Assembly (NCBI GenBank): GCA_964627455.1
Contig: CAZVKC010000031.1
Span: 1-64,000, forward strand
Direction: 5' to 3'
Length of the DNA stretch: 64,000 bases
Source of the DNA: F-183 sp964627455
GTDB lineage: Bacteria > Acidobacteriota > Terriglobia > Bryobacterales > Bryobacteraceae
Shown here: piece after piece, positions 23,701-34,942 of the stretch
How the letters are laid out: each line of letters starts with the position of its first letter
Position numbering within the stretch: position 1 is the first letter of the stretch
Made by a program: the position numbers and the translations under genes
The notes under the pieces: model-generated
The model's database searches: none
What the model was told of the DNA's origin: nothing
The model's input: the letters and a program-made list of their open reading frames with translations, nothing else

Positions 23701-25092
23701 CTACTGAAACATCCGCTTGCCGCGCCGCAGGAACGCGGGGATGTCGAGGTCGCTCGGATACCCGTCGTCCACATGGTTCTGCTGCGGTTGCGAAGCCGGA
23801 GGATTAGCTGGCGCCGCGGCCGCAGCGGGAGGAGGCGGAGGAGGTTGCACCACAATTTGCTGGCGGTGGGAACCCGAAACGTCCATCGCATAGGCAGAAC
23901 CCGCGGCCGCCGCAAATGCGCCGGGCTGTGGCTGCGACGTCGAGCGTTCGAAGAAGTCATCGTCCTCGATGACTTGAGCCGGTTGACTCGAAACCTCCCC
24001 GGAACCGGGGGACGAGAAGATCGAAGCAGACGTCACCGTCGGCGGCGCAGGAATCTGCGGCAACGACGAGGAACGGCCCGCCTGAACGGGCGCGTTTGGC
24101 CGATCGGGAATCGGGATGCCCTCGCGCTCGAAGCCCGTGGCGATCACCGTCATTTTCACTTCATCGCCCATGCCGTCGCTCATCACGACGCCGAAGTTGA
24201 CCTGGACGTCGTCATTCGACGTCGCACTGCGGATCAGTGAACAGGCTTCATTCACATCGTGCAGGCTGAGATTGCCGGACGCCATGATATTGATCAGCAA
24301 ACCTCGCGCGCCGCGCACGCCACCCTCTTCGAGCAGAGGCGAACTGATCGCGATTCGCGCCGCTTCCACCGTTGCGCCGTTGCCCTTCGCAATCGCCGTG
24401 CCCATCATCGCGTGTCCCATGCCGAGCATGATCGCGCGGATGTCGGAGAAGTCGCGATTGATGATGCCGGGCGTGGTGATGATGTCCGAAATGCCTTGTA
24501 CGGCCTGACGCAACACGTCGTCCGCAATGCGGAACGCTTCAAAAAAGCTTGTTCCCTTGGGAACGAGTTCGAGCAGCCGGTCATTGGGAATCGTGACCAC
24601 CGTATCCACGGTCTGCGCCAGATCCGCCAATCCCTTCGTTGCGGCTTTCATTCGCTTCGGACCTTCGAATGCGAACGGCTTGGTGACCACCGCCACCGTG
24701 AGCGCATTCATCTCTTTGGCGAGCGACGCCACCACAGGAGCCGCCCCCGTTCCGGTTCCGCCACCGAGACCCGCCGTCACGAACACCATGTCCGCGCCGT
24801 CGAGGACTTCAATGATCTTCTCGGTGTCTTCCACCGCCGCTTGGCGGCCGATCGCAGGATCCGAACCGGCGCCCAGCCCGTTGGTGAGCTTCGAGCCGAT
24901 GACCACCTTGTTCGGCACCGGGGAGGCGTTGAGCGCCTGCACGTCCGTGTTCATCACATAGAACTCGACGCCGGAAACACCTTCGTTCATCATGCGGGTG
25001 ACAGCGTTCGAACCACCGCCGCCCACGCCAATCACCTTGATTCTGGTTCCCATGATGTTTTCGTCTTGCAACAGAAACTTGAGATCTCCCAT
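23701..25092 (-). CDS. ftsZ: Cell division protein FtsZ
   Basis: 463 residues from the ATG at 25092, 10 nt after GGAGG. The tubulin G-box GGGTGTGAAP, the N-terminal GVGGGGSNAV and the T7-loop NRDFSDI are intact, so it should bind and hydrolyse GTP and polymerise. A long Ala/Pro/Gln-rich linker (about 330-445) leads to the C-terminal conserved peptide DIPAFLRR, which docks FtsA. Last gene of the dcw cluster, 17 nt after ftsA. Confidence 0.97.
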   Translation of the reverse strand: MGDLKFLLQDENIMGTRIKVIGVGGGGSNAVTRMMNEGVSGVEFYVMNTDVQALNASPVPNKVVIGSKLTNGLGAGSDPAIGRQAAVEDTEKIIEVLDGADMVFVTAGLGGGTGTGAAPVVASLAKEMNALTVAVVTKPFAFEGPKRMKAATKGLADLAQTVDTVVTIPNDRLLELVPKGTSFFEAFRIADDVLRQAVQGISDIITTPGIINRDFSDIRAIMLGMGHAMMGTAIAKGNGATVEAARIAISSPLLEEGGVRGARGLLINIMASGNLSLHDVNEACSLIRSATSNDDVQVNFGVVMSDGMGDEVKMTVIATGFEREGIPIPDRPNAPVQAGRSSSLPQIPAPPTVTSASIFSSPGSGEVSSQPAQVIEDDDFFERSTSQPQPGAFAAAAGSAYAMDVSGSHRQQIVVQPPPPPPAAAAAPANPPASQPQQNHVDDGYPSDLDIPAFLRRGKRMFQ

Positions 25093-25109
25093 GATTCTTT
25101 CGCCTCCCA

Positions 25110-26309
25110 CTACTTGAGGATCATACTCATGAGGCCAGGCGCTTTGCGCTTGAACTCCATCCGCGTTTTCAATTTCGCTGAGTAGAGCGCCAGCCCGGCG
25201 GCCGTCGTCCAATCGGCGCGATTCAATTCTTCCGGCCAATCCTCGATGCCGAGCGGAAGAGCCTTCCGCGCCGGACAGTCCAGGATGACTTCAGCCATGT
25301 CTTCCATGCCGTTTAACAACGCGCCGCCGCCGCAGAGGAGCGCGCCTTCCGCCAGCATATTCTCAAGCCCCGCGGACTCGAGTTTCTCGCGAACCTTCTG
25401 GAACAATTCCTCGGCGCGGGCTTCAAGCACTTCATTCAACTCGCGGCGTGATGCTTCGCGCGGCGCGCGGCCTTCGCTCGACGGGATCTCAATCAGCGTG
25501 TTATCGGCGGTCAGGCCAAGCCGCGCACAACCGTGTTCGCGCTTCAGCAACTCGGCGTCGTTCATCGAGATCTTGAAGATCGTCGCGACATCTCGCGTGA
25601 AGTGTTCGCCGGAAATCGGCACCGACGCGGAAAGCACGGCAGCCTCGCCATCGTACACAACGAGATCCGTCGAGTGGCAGCCGATGTCGATGATCACGAC
25701 GCCGCGGCTGCGGTCGCGCTCCAGCACCGAAGCGTACGCAGCGGCCACCGCCTCGTACATCGTTTCTTCAACGTTCAGGTGCGCGCGCTGCACCGCGCCA
25801 GTCAGCGTGTCATGTTCCTGCGCGGAGGCCGTGATGACATGCGCGTTCGCTTCGAGCCTCGACGCCTGCGTCCGATGCGGATTGCGGATCCCCGCGCGCC
25901 CGTCGACCACGAAGTCCTGCGGCAGCACCTGCAGCAGCGCGCGATCGTTTTCCAGTTGCACCTGCGACGCAAGCCGCATCGCAAAGGTCAGATCCTGTGT
26001 TTCGATCTCGCGCGGACGCCCCAGTTCATACAGGCCGCGGCTACGCGCGCTCTGGATCGTGGGACCGCCCATGCCGATCACCGCTGCGTCCACCAGCACT
26101 CGCGCATTGCGCTCGGCGTTCTCTACCGCGCGCAGCACGGAGGACGACAAGGCCGCCGAGTCGATGATCCGGCCGCGCATCCAGCCGGCGGATTCCGTCT
26201 CGCCGCAACCGGCAAAACGGACATATTCGTCTTCGAGAATCGCGATCACGCAGCGAGTCCGGTAACTCCCTGCGTCGATCCCGATTGCGAACTGCGGTTC
26301 CTTGGCCAC
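25110..26309 (-). CDS. ftsA: Cell division protein FtsA
   Basis: Start placed at the GTG at 26309 (then AKEPQFAIGIDAGSYRTR): it lies one base after the ftsQ stop, with AAAGGAG at the right distance; an ATG at 26327 would overlap ftsQ by 17 nt. 399 residues with the actin-fold phosphate motifs (IGIDAGSY, VIIDIGCHSTDL, LLCGGGALL) and a basic amphipathic C-terminal helix ending PGLMSMILK that would bind the membrane. Tethers FtsZ to the inner membrane. The sequence is rather divergent, but position and motifs leave little doubt. Confidence 0.92.
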   Translation of the reverse strand: MAKEPQFAIGIDAGSYRTRCVIAILEDEYVRFAGCGETESAGWMRGRIIDSAALSSSVLRAVENAERNARVLVDAAVIGMGGPTIQSARSRGLYELGRPREIETQDLTFAMRLASQVQLENDRALLQVLPQDFVVDGRAGIRNPHRTQASRLEANAHVITASAQEHDTLTGAVQRAHLNVEETMYEAVAAAYASVLERDRSRGVVIIDIGCHSTDLVVYDGEAAVLSASVPISGEHFTRDVATIFKISMNDAELLKREHGCARLGLTADNTLIEIPSSEGRAPREASRRELNEVLEARAEELFQKVREKLESAGLENMLAEGALLCGGGALLNGMEDMAEVILDCPARKALPLGIEDWPEELNRADWTTAAGLALYSAKLKTRMEFKRKAPGLMSMILK

Positions 26310-26310
26310 G

Positions 26311-27129
26311 TTACTCTCCTTTGACATCCTGTCCCGCTTCAGGGACATTGGAGATCCGGCCTTCCAGCCGTAGATCAAACACCGTATCGTTCGGCATCTC
26401 GCGCATGACCCTCGGGTACGACACCTCGAACCCGTCGATCTTCGCTTGAAAATTTCGTCCGCCCAGCCACAACGTCAACAACCGCTCCCCCACGGGCAGC
26501 GTCACTTTGACGTTGTCCATGTCGGCCACATCCACCATGCGGAAGCGCTCGCCGTACCTGCCTGAATCTTTGATCACCCGCAACATTCGCTTGATCCGCT
26601 CGGCCCGTTGTTGCGGACTGTCCTTGCCGTTCAGGCCGCGGACAACCGGCAACCGCAAGTCCGAACGCGGCGGGATGCGCATCAACACGCCCTCGCCATC
26701 GACCAGCCAGCCGTGATTGGCGTCCGCGCGCAACAGGGCAACGGGCACACGCTCGTCGATATGCACGAGCACTTCGTTCGGCCACAAACGCGCAACAGTC
26801 GCAGTCTTCACCCACTCGATCTTCTTCAACTGTTCGCAGCGTTCCGCAGCAGGCAACAGATAGAGGCTCTTGCCGAAGTCGTGTTGAAACACATCGAGGA
26901 TCTCTTTGCGCGAAGCAAACTGCGCGCCATCGATGCGAAATCCCGGCGGATCCATCCCGTATTCCGGCGGCCCGGCCACTCGATAACGCGGATCCGAAAT
27001 CAGATGCTGCTCGGTCTCGTGGAAGCCATACAAGCCGCCAGCCAGCACGATCAGCACAATCGCAGCCCGGTAGGCCCAGCGCAGAGTCTCCATCCAGTCC
27101 GCGCGCGGCGAACTTTCCTTGCGCGCCAT
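26311..27129 (-). CDS. ftsQ: Cell division protein FtsQ
   Basis: 272 residues: a short cytoplasmic tail, one transmembrane helix (about 20-38), then a POTRA domain beginning FRIDGAQFASRKEILDVFQ and the FtsQ beta domain with VKTATVARLWPNEVLVHIDERVP split over two strands. It links early and late divisome proteins through FtsL/FtsB. Lies 3 nt after murC and one base before ftsA. Length and topology are normal for the family. Confidence 0.92.
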   Translation of the reverse strand: MARKESSPRADWMETLRWAYRAAIVLIVLAGGLYGFHETEQHLISDPRYRVAGPPEYGMDPPGFRIDGAQFASRKEILDVFQHDFGKSLYLLPAAERCEQLKKIEWVKTATVARLWPNEVLVHIDERVPVALLRADANHGWLVDGEGVLMRIPPRSDLRLPVVRGLNGKDSPQQRAERIKRMLRVIKDSGRYGERFRMVDVADMDNVKVTLPVGERLLTLWLGGRNFQAKIDGFEVSYPRVMREMPNDTVFDLRLEGRISNVPEAGQDVKGE

Positions 27130-27132
27130 CGT

Positions 27133-28509
27133 CTAGGAAGCCTCCTTCTGCTTGAGAAGCTTCTCGCCGGCCTGCCACACATTACCCGCGCCAAGCGTGA
27201 TCACGCAATCGCCGGCACGCGATTCTGCGGAAACCGCGGCAACGGCGGCGTCGATGGTCCCGACATAGTGGACATGGCGATGTCCGAACGCATGCATCCG
27301 CTCGGCGAGAGCCTGCGCCGTGACGCCCTCAATGGGCTTTTCGGAAGCCGCGTAGATATCCAGCAAATACACCGCGTCCGCCTGATTGAAAGACCGGGCG
27401 AAGTCGTCCATGAGATGGTGCGTACGAGTATAACGGTGTGGCTGGAAAATGGCTAACACGCGATCGAAACTACACAACCGGGCAGCCGCGAGCGTGGCGC
27501 GAATCTCCGTCGGATGATGGCCGTAATCGTCCACAACCGTGACGCCCTGCGCCTGCCCCTTGATCTGGAACCGCCGGTCGACGCCGGTGTGACGCTTCAG
27601 TCCTTCGCGAATTACGTCGGGATCCACGTCAAGTTCGAGCCCAACCGCAACCGCGGCGGTCGCGTTCAATACGTTGTGGAAGCCCGGCACGTGAATCTCG
27701 AACCGGCCGAGATCGCGCCCGCGGAACCGCAGCCGGAACGAACTCGACAGATGGCCGCAATTCGCTTCGCTGATCATCAGGTCCACCTGCGCGCTCGTGC
27801 CGTAGGTGATGGTGCGGCGCTTCACTTGCGGCAGCAGTTGCTGCACGTTCTCGTCATCGAGACAGAGGATCGCGACTCCGTAAAACGGAACTTTGTTCAC
27901 GAAATCGAGGAACGCCGCGCGAATCGCGTTGAGATCCGCATAGTGGTCGAGATGCTCGCGATCAATGTTCGTCACCACAGCGACGATCGGTGCGAGTTTC
28001 AGGAACGAGCCGTCGCTCTCATCCGATTCGACCACGAGATAATCGCTCTGGCCCACGCGCGCATTCGACCCGCCCATCATGCCGACGCGCCCGCCGACGA
28101 CCACCGTGGGATCCAAATGCGCTTCGCTCAACACAGCCGCAGTCATCGACGTCGTACTCGTCTTGCCGTGGCTGCCGGCGATTGCGATGCCAAACTTCAA
28201 ACGCATCAGTTCGGCGAGCAACTCGCCGCGCGGGATCACCGGGATGCCGCGCCGCCGCGCTTCGATCAATTCCGGATTGTCTTCTTTGACGGCCGACGTG
28301 ACGACGAGAGCCTTCGCGTCGCCGAGATTCTCTGCGCGATGTCCTTCGGAAACACGCGCGCCAAGCCCTTCCAGACGCTCTGTGATGGGACTGAGCCGGG
28401 AATCCGAGCCCGTCACCGTGTAGCCCATCGTCAGCAGCACTTCAGCGAGTCCGCTCATGCCGATGCCGCCAATTCCGGTGAAGTGCACGTGTTGGGGCTT
28501 GAAGAACAT
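27133..28509 (-). CDS. murC: UDP-N-acetylmuramate--L-alanine ligase
   Basis: 458 residues. FTGIGGIGMSGLAEVL is the UDP-binding Rossmann start, GSHGKTSTT the ATP P-loop, ESDESDGSF and NIDREHLDHY the metal/ATP residues, and DDYGHHPTEI the MurC-specific C-domain signature. Adds L-Ala to UDP-MurNAc. No murB or ddl follows, unlike the order seen in Escherichia coli. A TTGACT/AACAAT promoter candidate lies in the 54-nt gap before it; no Shine-Dalgarno sequence is evident. Confidence 0.96.
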   Translation of the reverse strand: MFFKPQHVHFTGIGGIGMSGLAEVLLTMGYTVTGSDSRLSPITERLEGLGARVSEGHRAENLGDAKALVVTSAVKEDNPELIEARRRGIPVIPRGELLAELMRLKFGIAIAGSHGKTSTTSMTAAVLSEAHLDPTVVVGGRVGMMGGSNARVGQSDYLVVESDESDGSFLKLAPIVAVVTNIDREHLDHYADLNAIRAAFLDFVNKVPFYGVAILCLDDENVQQLLPQVKRRTITYGTSAQVDLMISEANCGHLSSSFRLRFRGRDLGRFEIHVPGFHNVLNATAAVAVGLELDVDPDVIREGLKRHTGVDRRFQIKGQAQGVTVVDDYGHHPTEIRATLAAARLCSFDRVLAIFQPHRYTRTHHLMDDFARSFNQADAVYLLDIYAASEKPIEGVTAQALAERMHAFGHRHVHYVGTIDAAVAAVSAESRAGDCVITLGAGNVWQAGEKLLKQKEAS

Positions 28510-28520
28510 TTTACTTTAGA

Positions 28521-28550
28521 ATTGTTTCACTTTTCCCGCATGTAAGTCAA
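28521..28550 (-). promoter_or_regulatory. Candidate internal promoter before murC
   Basis: On the minus strand TTGACT (28550-28545), an 18-nt spacer and AACAAT (28526-28521), in one of the few real gaps of the dcw cluster. It would give murC, ftsQ, ftsA and ftsZ extra transcription. Confidence 0.4.
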
Positions 28551-28563
28551 TCGAAACATTGGG

Positions 28564-30264
28564 CTAAAGGACCTCATACAGCCGCCCTGGACCCGACTCT
28601 CCGATCTTGCGAAAGCCCCATGCCGCCTCATTTCCATCGACCGCCTTCGCGTTCGGCTCATCGCGATGCAGCAGTACATAGCGAACCTGCGCGGCGCGCA
28701 GGGCCTTCCGTGCCTCGGTGGGTCCTTTCTTGAAGCCGTCTCGTACGGCGTTCGACAGGCCGGACGTGTAGTCCAAAAGCACGGTCCGCGCGCAATAGGC
28801 ATCGGGCAGCGGCAACGCCGTATAGACTCGCGTGCCCGGCGCCGTACGCTCGTTGATCAACCGCACGATCGGATAGGTTTCCGGGATGCGGCGCGCGATG
28901 TACGCCTCCTCGGGCTCGATTCGCAGCGCGGCGCGCCAGGGGAACTCCTCCAATCGCCAGCACCAGGGCGCGCAGTACAGGGACAACACGGGCGGCCATA
29001 CGGACACGGCATGCGCCACCGCGGCGACGACGGCGCCCCACGGGATCCGCACTAAAAGCAGTGACAGCGCGTAGGCGAAGAAGGGCATCGAGGGGATGAG
29101 GAAGCGCGTGCCAATGTTCTGGGTCCACGGCAATGCGAAGAACACCCCGGCCAGTGCGATGCGCCAGGATCCGAAGAAAGCGAGCGGCGCGAGCAGCAGC
29201 ACAGGTCCCAAGACGCCCTGCAATTGGCCGCCTTTGACGGTCAATTCGAGCGGAGTCCCGGGGCCCAGGTTGTGGCCGCCGAAGCGCTTCATCGCCGTTC
29301 GATATTCATCCTCGAGTTCCACGCGCAAGTTCGCGTTCGGGAAGGCGCGATTGAAAAATGGAGAGACCGGATTGTCGACAGTAATCCAGTTCTTGATCAG
29401 CCACGGCCCGGCGACTGCGCACGCCGACGCTGCGGCGACGAGGGTCCACTTCGCGGAGCGTGTGCGCACGGCGGTGACGGCAAGCACGAAAGGGATCGCC
29501 AGCGCACCCGTGTACTTGATCGCAAAACAGAATCCCGCCAGTAATCCCGCGAGCACCGCGCGTCCCGCAACTGGCGGAGGATCGGCGGTCACGATCCAAA
29601 ACACAAGGAACGTCGCGCACGCCAACGCGACGTCGTTGTAGGCGATACTCGCGTCGAACCCCACTACGGGACTCGCGAAGACCAGCAGTGCCGCAAGCCA
29701 GGCGGCCGTCGATCCGGCGCCATAAGAAACTATCGCGGCCGCGAGCACCACCAGCAAACTCAAATGCAGCAGGGCCGCCGAAGAGAAACCACCGCCGAGC
29801 GCCATCCCGGGCAGGAACAGCAATTCGAACCCCTGGGGCAGACTTGCGTACATGCTGTACACGATCGGGAAGAATCCGCCATGCTCGAAGTATTGTCGCG
29901 GGAACGTCAGGTGATAGTAGGCGCCGTCCGCCGACACCTCTGGCGCAATCGCATACACGGCGTACCAACAGAAGAACGGCGCAAACGCGAGGATCCACGG
30001 CGACATCGTGAAATCGATCCCCGGCCGGAATCGCCACGCCGCAGCAACCAGCGCAAGCAGCAACGCCGCGAGCACTGCGGGATATAACAACTGTGCCGCA
30101 CAAACCGCGAACAGCAATGTACTCAGCGCTGCCGCGCCTGCACCGAACACAACGGGCGCGGGCAAAGCGGGCACGCGGACCGCGCGCGCGAGCAGGATCC
30201 CCGCACTCCAACATCCCGCAATCGTTGCGAAAGTCGTGCCGAGAATGAGCGCGACCTGCATCAT
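28564..30264 (-). CDS. GT-C type polytopic membrane glycosyltransferase-like protein
   Basis: 566 residues with about eleven hydrophobic helices in the first 430 and a soluble C-terminal domain. The first long loop contains an acidic pair and the segment ADGAYYHLTFPRQYFEHGGF, characteristic of PMT/ArnT-like GT-C enzymes that use polyprenyl-phosphate sugars. It starts inside the murG stop (ATGATG, 4-nt overlap), so it is translated with murG. A glycosyltransferase here is not part of the standard dcw set. It may glycosylate a wall or outer-membrane component, but that is inference. Confidence 0.7.
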   Translation of the reverse strand: MMQVALILGTTFATIAGCWSAGILLARAVRVPALPAPVVFGAGAAALSTLLFAVCAAQLLYPAVLAALLLALVAAAWRFRPGIDFTMSPWILAFAPFFCWYAVYAIAPEVSADGAYYHLTFPRQYFEHGGFFPIVYSMYASLPQGFELLFLPGMALGGGFSSAALLHLSLLVVLAAAIVSYGAGSTAAWLAALLVFASPVVGFDASIAYNDVALACATFLVFWIVTADPPPVAGRAVLAGLLAGFCFAIKYTGALAIPFVLAVTAVRTRSAKWTLVAAASACAVAGPWLIKNWITVDNPVSPFFNRAFPNANLRVELEDEYRTAMKRFGGHNLGPGTPLELTVKGGQLQGVLGPVLLLAPLAFFGSWRIALAGVFFALPWTQNIGTRFLIPSMPFFAYALSLLLVRIPWGAVVAAVAHAVSVWPPVLSLYCAPWCWRLEEFPWRAALRIEPEEAYIARRIPETYPIVRLINERTAPGTRVYTALPLPDAYCARTVLLDYTSGLSNAVRDGFKKGPTEARKALRAAQVRYVLLHRDEPNAKAVDGNEAAWGFRKIGESGPGRLYEVL

Positions 30265-31304
30265 GCCGCGAACTCTTCCAGCAGATCCGCCGCGCGCGCC
30301 GCAGCGCCTGGTTTCGCAAACGTTCGCGCCGCCCGCGACATCTGCAGCAGGACCTCAGGATTCAATCGTTCCAACTCAAGCAACAATCGCGGACCATCGA
30401 ACTCGCCGTCGCGAACCACGATCGCGGCGCCGAGACGCTCCAGAGCCTGCGCATTCTTCGTCTGATGATCATCGGCCGCATAAGGGAACGGAACGAGGAT
30501 CGCCGGCTTACCAGCCGCCGCGAGCTCCGAAACGGTCCCTGCGCCGGACCGGCACACGACAACGTCCGTCTGTGCAAACGCGGCGGGCATATCCGAAATG
30601 AACTCGAGCAATTCGCCATCGACGGCCGCAGCGTCGAACTTTGGCCGCAGAGCCGCATAGTCAGCGCGCCCTGCCTGATGAATCCATCGCACGGCGCCGC
30701 GCAACGACGGCCACACCGCTTCGACCGCCTGATTCAAGCGCCGTGATCCCTGGCTGCCGCCGGTAATCAATACCGTCAACTTGCCGCCGGCGGACTTCTC
30801 CGGGACCGCAAAGAACTCGGGCCGCACCGGCAGTCCCGTAACCTCAACGAGATCGTGCGGGAAATACGCAGCCGCTTCCTCGAAACTCACCAGCACCTTG
30901 CGCGCGATCTTTCCGAAGCGCCGGTTCGTAACCCCGGGCATCGCGTTCGGCTCCATGATCACAATCGGGATCCGCCGCATCCACGCCGCCACCATCACGG
31001 GAGCCGCCACGTATCCACCCATGCTGAAGACACCCGCGACGCCTCGCAGCATCTTCCACGAGCGCACCACGCTCAAGGGCAATTGCACGAGAGTACGAAG
31101 CGTCTGTTTGAGTCCGACGCGCATCAGTCCGCCGGTCTCGATCCATTCGATCGGGAATCCGGACTCGGGAACCAGCCGGCCTTCGTATCCCTGCCGCGTC
31201 CCGATAAAAAACACTTCGTGCCCTCTTTGTTTTAACTCGCGGGCCACAGCTATCGACGGAATCACATGTCCGCCGGTACCTCCGCCCGCCATCACGAAGC
31301 GCAT
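30261..31304 (-). CDS. murG: UDP-GlcNAc--lipid I N-acetylglucosaminyltransferase
   Basis: 347 residues. GGGTGGHVIPSIAVA (G-loop 1), GGYVAAPVMVAA and the C-terminal GGSQGSRRLN plus CRSGAGTVSELAAAGKPAIL are diagnostic for MurG. It converts lipid I to lipid II on the inner face of the membrane. 13 nt after ftsW and overlapped by the GT-C protein gene. Confidence 0.96.
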   Translation of the reverse strand: MRFVMAGGGTGGHVIPSIAVARELKQRGHEVFFIGTRQGYEGRLVPESGFPIEWIETGGLMRVGLKQTLRTLVQLPLSVVRSWKMLRGVAGVFSMGGYVAAPVMVAAWMRRIPIVIMEPNAMPGVTNRRFGKIARKVLVSFEEAAAYFPHDLVEVTGLPVRPEFFAVPEKSAGGKLTVLITGGSQGSRRLNQAVEAVWPSLRGAVRWIHQAGRADYAALRPKFDAAAVDGELLEFISDMPAAFAQTDVVVCRSGAGTVSELAAAGKPAILVPFPYAADDHQTKNAQALERLGAAIVVRDGEFDGPRLLLELERLNPEVLLQMSRAARTFAKPGAAARAADLLEEFAA

Positions 31305-31317
31305 GAAGCTGTGCCTG

Positions 31318-32469
31318 TTACCCCGCCCTCTCCGAAACGCTCAACACCATGCCGAGAGAAATCAGCGTAGCCATCATCGAACTGCCGCCCGCGCTGATCA
31401 TCGGCAAGGGAATGCCTTTCGATGGCACGAGGTCGAGCGCCACCGTGATGTTGAACAGCGCCTGCACCACGATGGATGCGGTGATGCCGAGCGCCAGGTA
31501 CTTTCCGAAATCGTCCGGCGCGAGGTAGAACAGGCGGAGTCCTCGCCAGAGGATGATCGAGAAGCCGATAACCACGGCGGTGCAGCCCCAGAATCCCAGT
31601 TCCTCGCCGACCAGCGCGAAGATGTAATCCGACTCGGATTCCGGCAGGTAACGATGCTTCTGCCGCGATTGCATCAAACCTGCGCCGAACAGGCCGCCGC
31701 TGCCCAGCGCGAGTTTCGCCTGCATCGGCTGATAATTCGTCTTGCTCGATTCGGCCTTCACATCCAGGAAGGACCGGATGGGTTCCGGCATCTTCTTGAC
31801 GTAGATTTTTTGCGGATCGAAGAACGCCACCATGCGAGCTCGACGATAGGGGATCACGGTGACGGCGAACAGCGACGCGAGAAAGATCGCGAGCATCGCG
31901 CCGGCAAGATACCGCAGGTTCAGACCCGCTACCACGAACATCACGACCGCCGGCGCCACCAATACCAGCGCGGTTCCGTAATCGCCGAGCACCACCATGA
32001 AGGCCACGAGTCCAACCACGAGACATGCGGGCGCCAGCGTATACCAACTATTGACATCCTGCCGCCGGTGGGTCAAAAAGAACGCCAGGAACATCACCAG
32101 CGCGGGCTTCGCAAACTCCGACGGCTGCAGTTTCGCCCCCATGAACAGCGTGAACCAGCGGTGATGCTGGCTGTCCACGAACACGACCGCCAGCAGCAAT
32201 ACGACGACGAACCCCGTCACGCCGAACGCCCACGCCGGCTTGTCGAGTTTCTGATAGTCGTAGCCCTTGATCACCATCATCAGTACGAAGGAAAGTACGG
32301 CGAACAGAAACTGGCGTCCGATGCCGGAGTAGCTCAACCGGGGTTCAAGTTCCAGAGTTTTTTGATTGACGCCAACCACCACGGCGGAGGCGCTGTACAC
32401 CATTACGAGTCCGAAACACACCATCGCGACGATGGTGAAGAAGAGGGTCCAGTCGGTTTTCGTTCGCAT
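31318..32469 (-). CDS. ftsW: SEDS peptidoglycan polymerase FtsW
   Basis: 383 residues, about ten transmembrane helices. MVYSASAV in helix 1, the large loop motif LQPSEFAKPALV and the C-terminal VGEELGFWG plus IPLPMISAGGSSM are the SEDS/FtsW signatures. It polymerises lipid II with the class B PBP encoded further up. 4 nt after murD. Confidence 0.95.
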   Translation of the reverse strand: MRTKTDWTLFFTIVAMVCFGLVMVYSASAVVVGVNQKTLELEPRLSYSGIGRQFLFAVLSFVLMMVIKGYDYQKLDKPAWAFGVTGFVVVLLLAVVFVDSQHHRWFTLFMGAKLQPSEFAKPALVMFLAFFLTHRRQDVNSWYTLAPACLVVGLVAFMVVLGDYGTALVLVAPAVVMFVVAGLNLRYLAGAMLAIFLASLFAVTVIPYRRARMVAFFDPQKIYVKKMPEPIRSFLDVKAESSKTNYQPMQAKLALGSGGLFGAGLMQSRQKHRYLPESESDYIFALVGEELGFWGCTAVVIGFSIILWRGLRLFYLAPDDFGKYLALGITASIVVQALFNITVALDLVPSKGIPLPMISAGGSSMMATLISLGMVLSVSERAG

Positions 32470-32473
32470 GACC

Positions 32474-33802
<1,329 letters not shown>

Positions 33803-33808
33803 TTGCGC

Positions 33809-34942
33809 TTATCTCAACTTCAACGTGGCCAGCGCGAACAGCGCCATCACCAAACCGGCGATCCAGAACCGCGTGATCACCTTGGCTTCCTGCCAGCCGA
33901 GCGCTTCGAAATGATGGTGCAGCGGCGCCATCTTGAAGACGCGCTTGCCGCGCAGCTTGAAGCTGGTTACCTGAATCACCACGCTCATCAACTCGATGAC
34001 GTACACGCCGCCGATGAACAACAGCAGGACTTCCTGCTTCAACAACACCGCGACGGTCCCCATCGCGCCGCCCAACCCCAGCGCGCCAACGTCGCCCATG
34101 AACACTTCCGCCGGATGCGCGTTGTACCAGAGGAAACCCAGCGACGCGCCGGCCATTGCGGCGCAAAAGATCGTCAACTCCGAGGCGCCCGACACACGCG
34201 ACAGATCGAGGTACTCGGCGAACTTCGCGTGTCCCGACACGTACGATAACGCCGTCATGGCACCCGCCGCGACCACCATCAATCCCGCGGCTAATCCATC
34301 GAGACCGTCCGTCAGATTCACCGCGTTCGACGATCCCGCCAGCACCATGAAGAGGAAGCCGAAGAAGATCACAAATGCTAAGGGATAGGTCCAGGGATTC
34401 GCCAGCAACGCGTCGATCAACAAATCCGGTTTGAACTGCTTGAAGAACGGAATGTTGACATTCGTCGAATACGAACCGCGCGCATGCAGGATCAGCAGGA
34501 ACACGCCAACACCCGACGACGCGAGCACCTGGGCGAACAGCTTCCCGCGCGGCGTCAACCCGAGGTTCCGCTTCTTCGCGACCTTCGTATAGTCATCCCA
34601 GAACCCGATCAGGCCGAAACTGCACAAGCCAAACAGCGCGATCCAGACGTATGGATTGCGTAAATTCGCCCACAACAGTGTCGGAACAACAATAGACACG
34701 ATGATCAGCAGGCCGCCCATCGTCGGCGTGCCTGCCTTCTTCTGATGCGACTTCGGACCTTCCTCGCGGATGTATTGCCCGATCTGAAACTCCCGCAATT
34801 TCCGGATCAACCACGGCCCCATCCATATGGAAAGAAAGAGCGCGGTGAGGCTCGCGAACGCCGTCCGGAACGTCACGTACTGCACGACGCGGAACGGAGT
34901 GAAGTGAGGAAACAGCGTTTCGAAAAGCAGCCAGTAGAGCAT
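33809..34942 (-). CDS. mraY: Phospho-N-acetylmuramoyl-pentapeptide transferase
   Basis: 377 residues, ten helices. PTMGGLLII (from the KAGTPTMGG motif), FWDDYTKV (the catalytic Asp pair in GFWDDYTK) and NLTDGLDGLAAG are the three MraY hallmarks; MAPLHHHFEALGW is the C-terminal HHH motif. Makes lipid I from UDP-MurNAc-pentapeptide. Its ATG directly follows the murF stop. Confidence 0.97.
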   Translation of the reverse strand: MLYWLLFETLFPHFTPFRVVQYVTFRTAFASLTALFLSIWMGPWLIRKLREFQIGQYIREEGPKSHQKKAGTPTMGGLLIIVSIVVPTLLWANLRNPYVWIALFGLCSFGLIGFWDDYTKVAKKRNLGLTPRGKLFAQVLASSGVGVFLLILHARGSYSTNVNIPFFKQFKPDLLIDALLANPWTYPLAFVIFFGFLFMVLAGSSNAVNLTDGLDGLAAGLMVVAAGAMTALSYVSGHAKFAEYLDLSRVSGASELTIFCAAMAGASLGFLWYNAHPAEVFMGDVGALGLGGAMGTVAVLLKQEVLLLFIGGVYVIELMSVVIQVTSFKLRGKRVFKMAPLHHHFEALGWQEAKVITRFWIAGLVMALFALATLKLR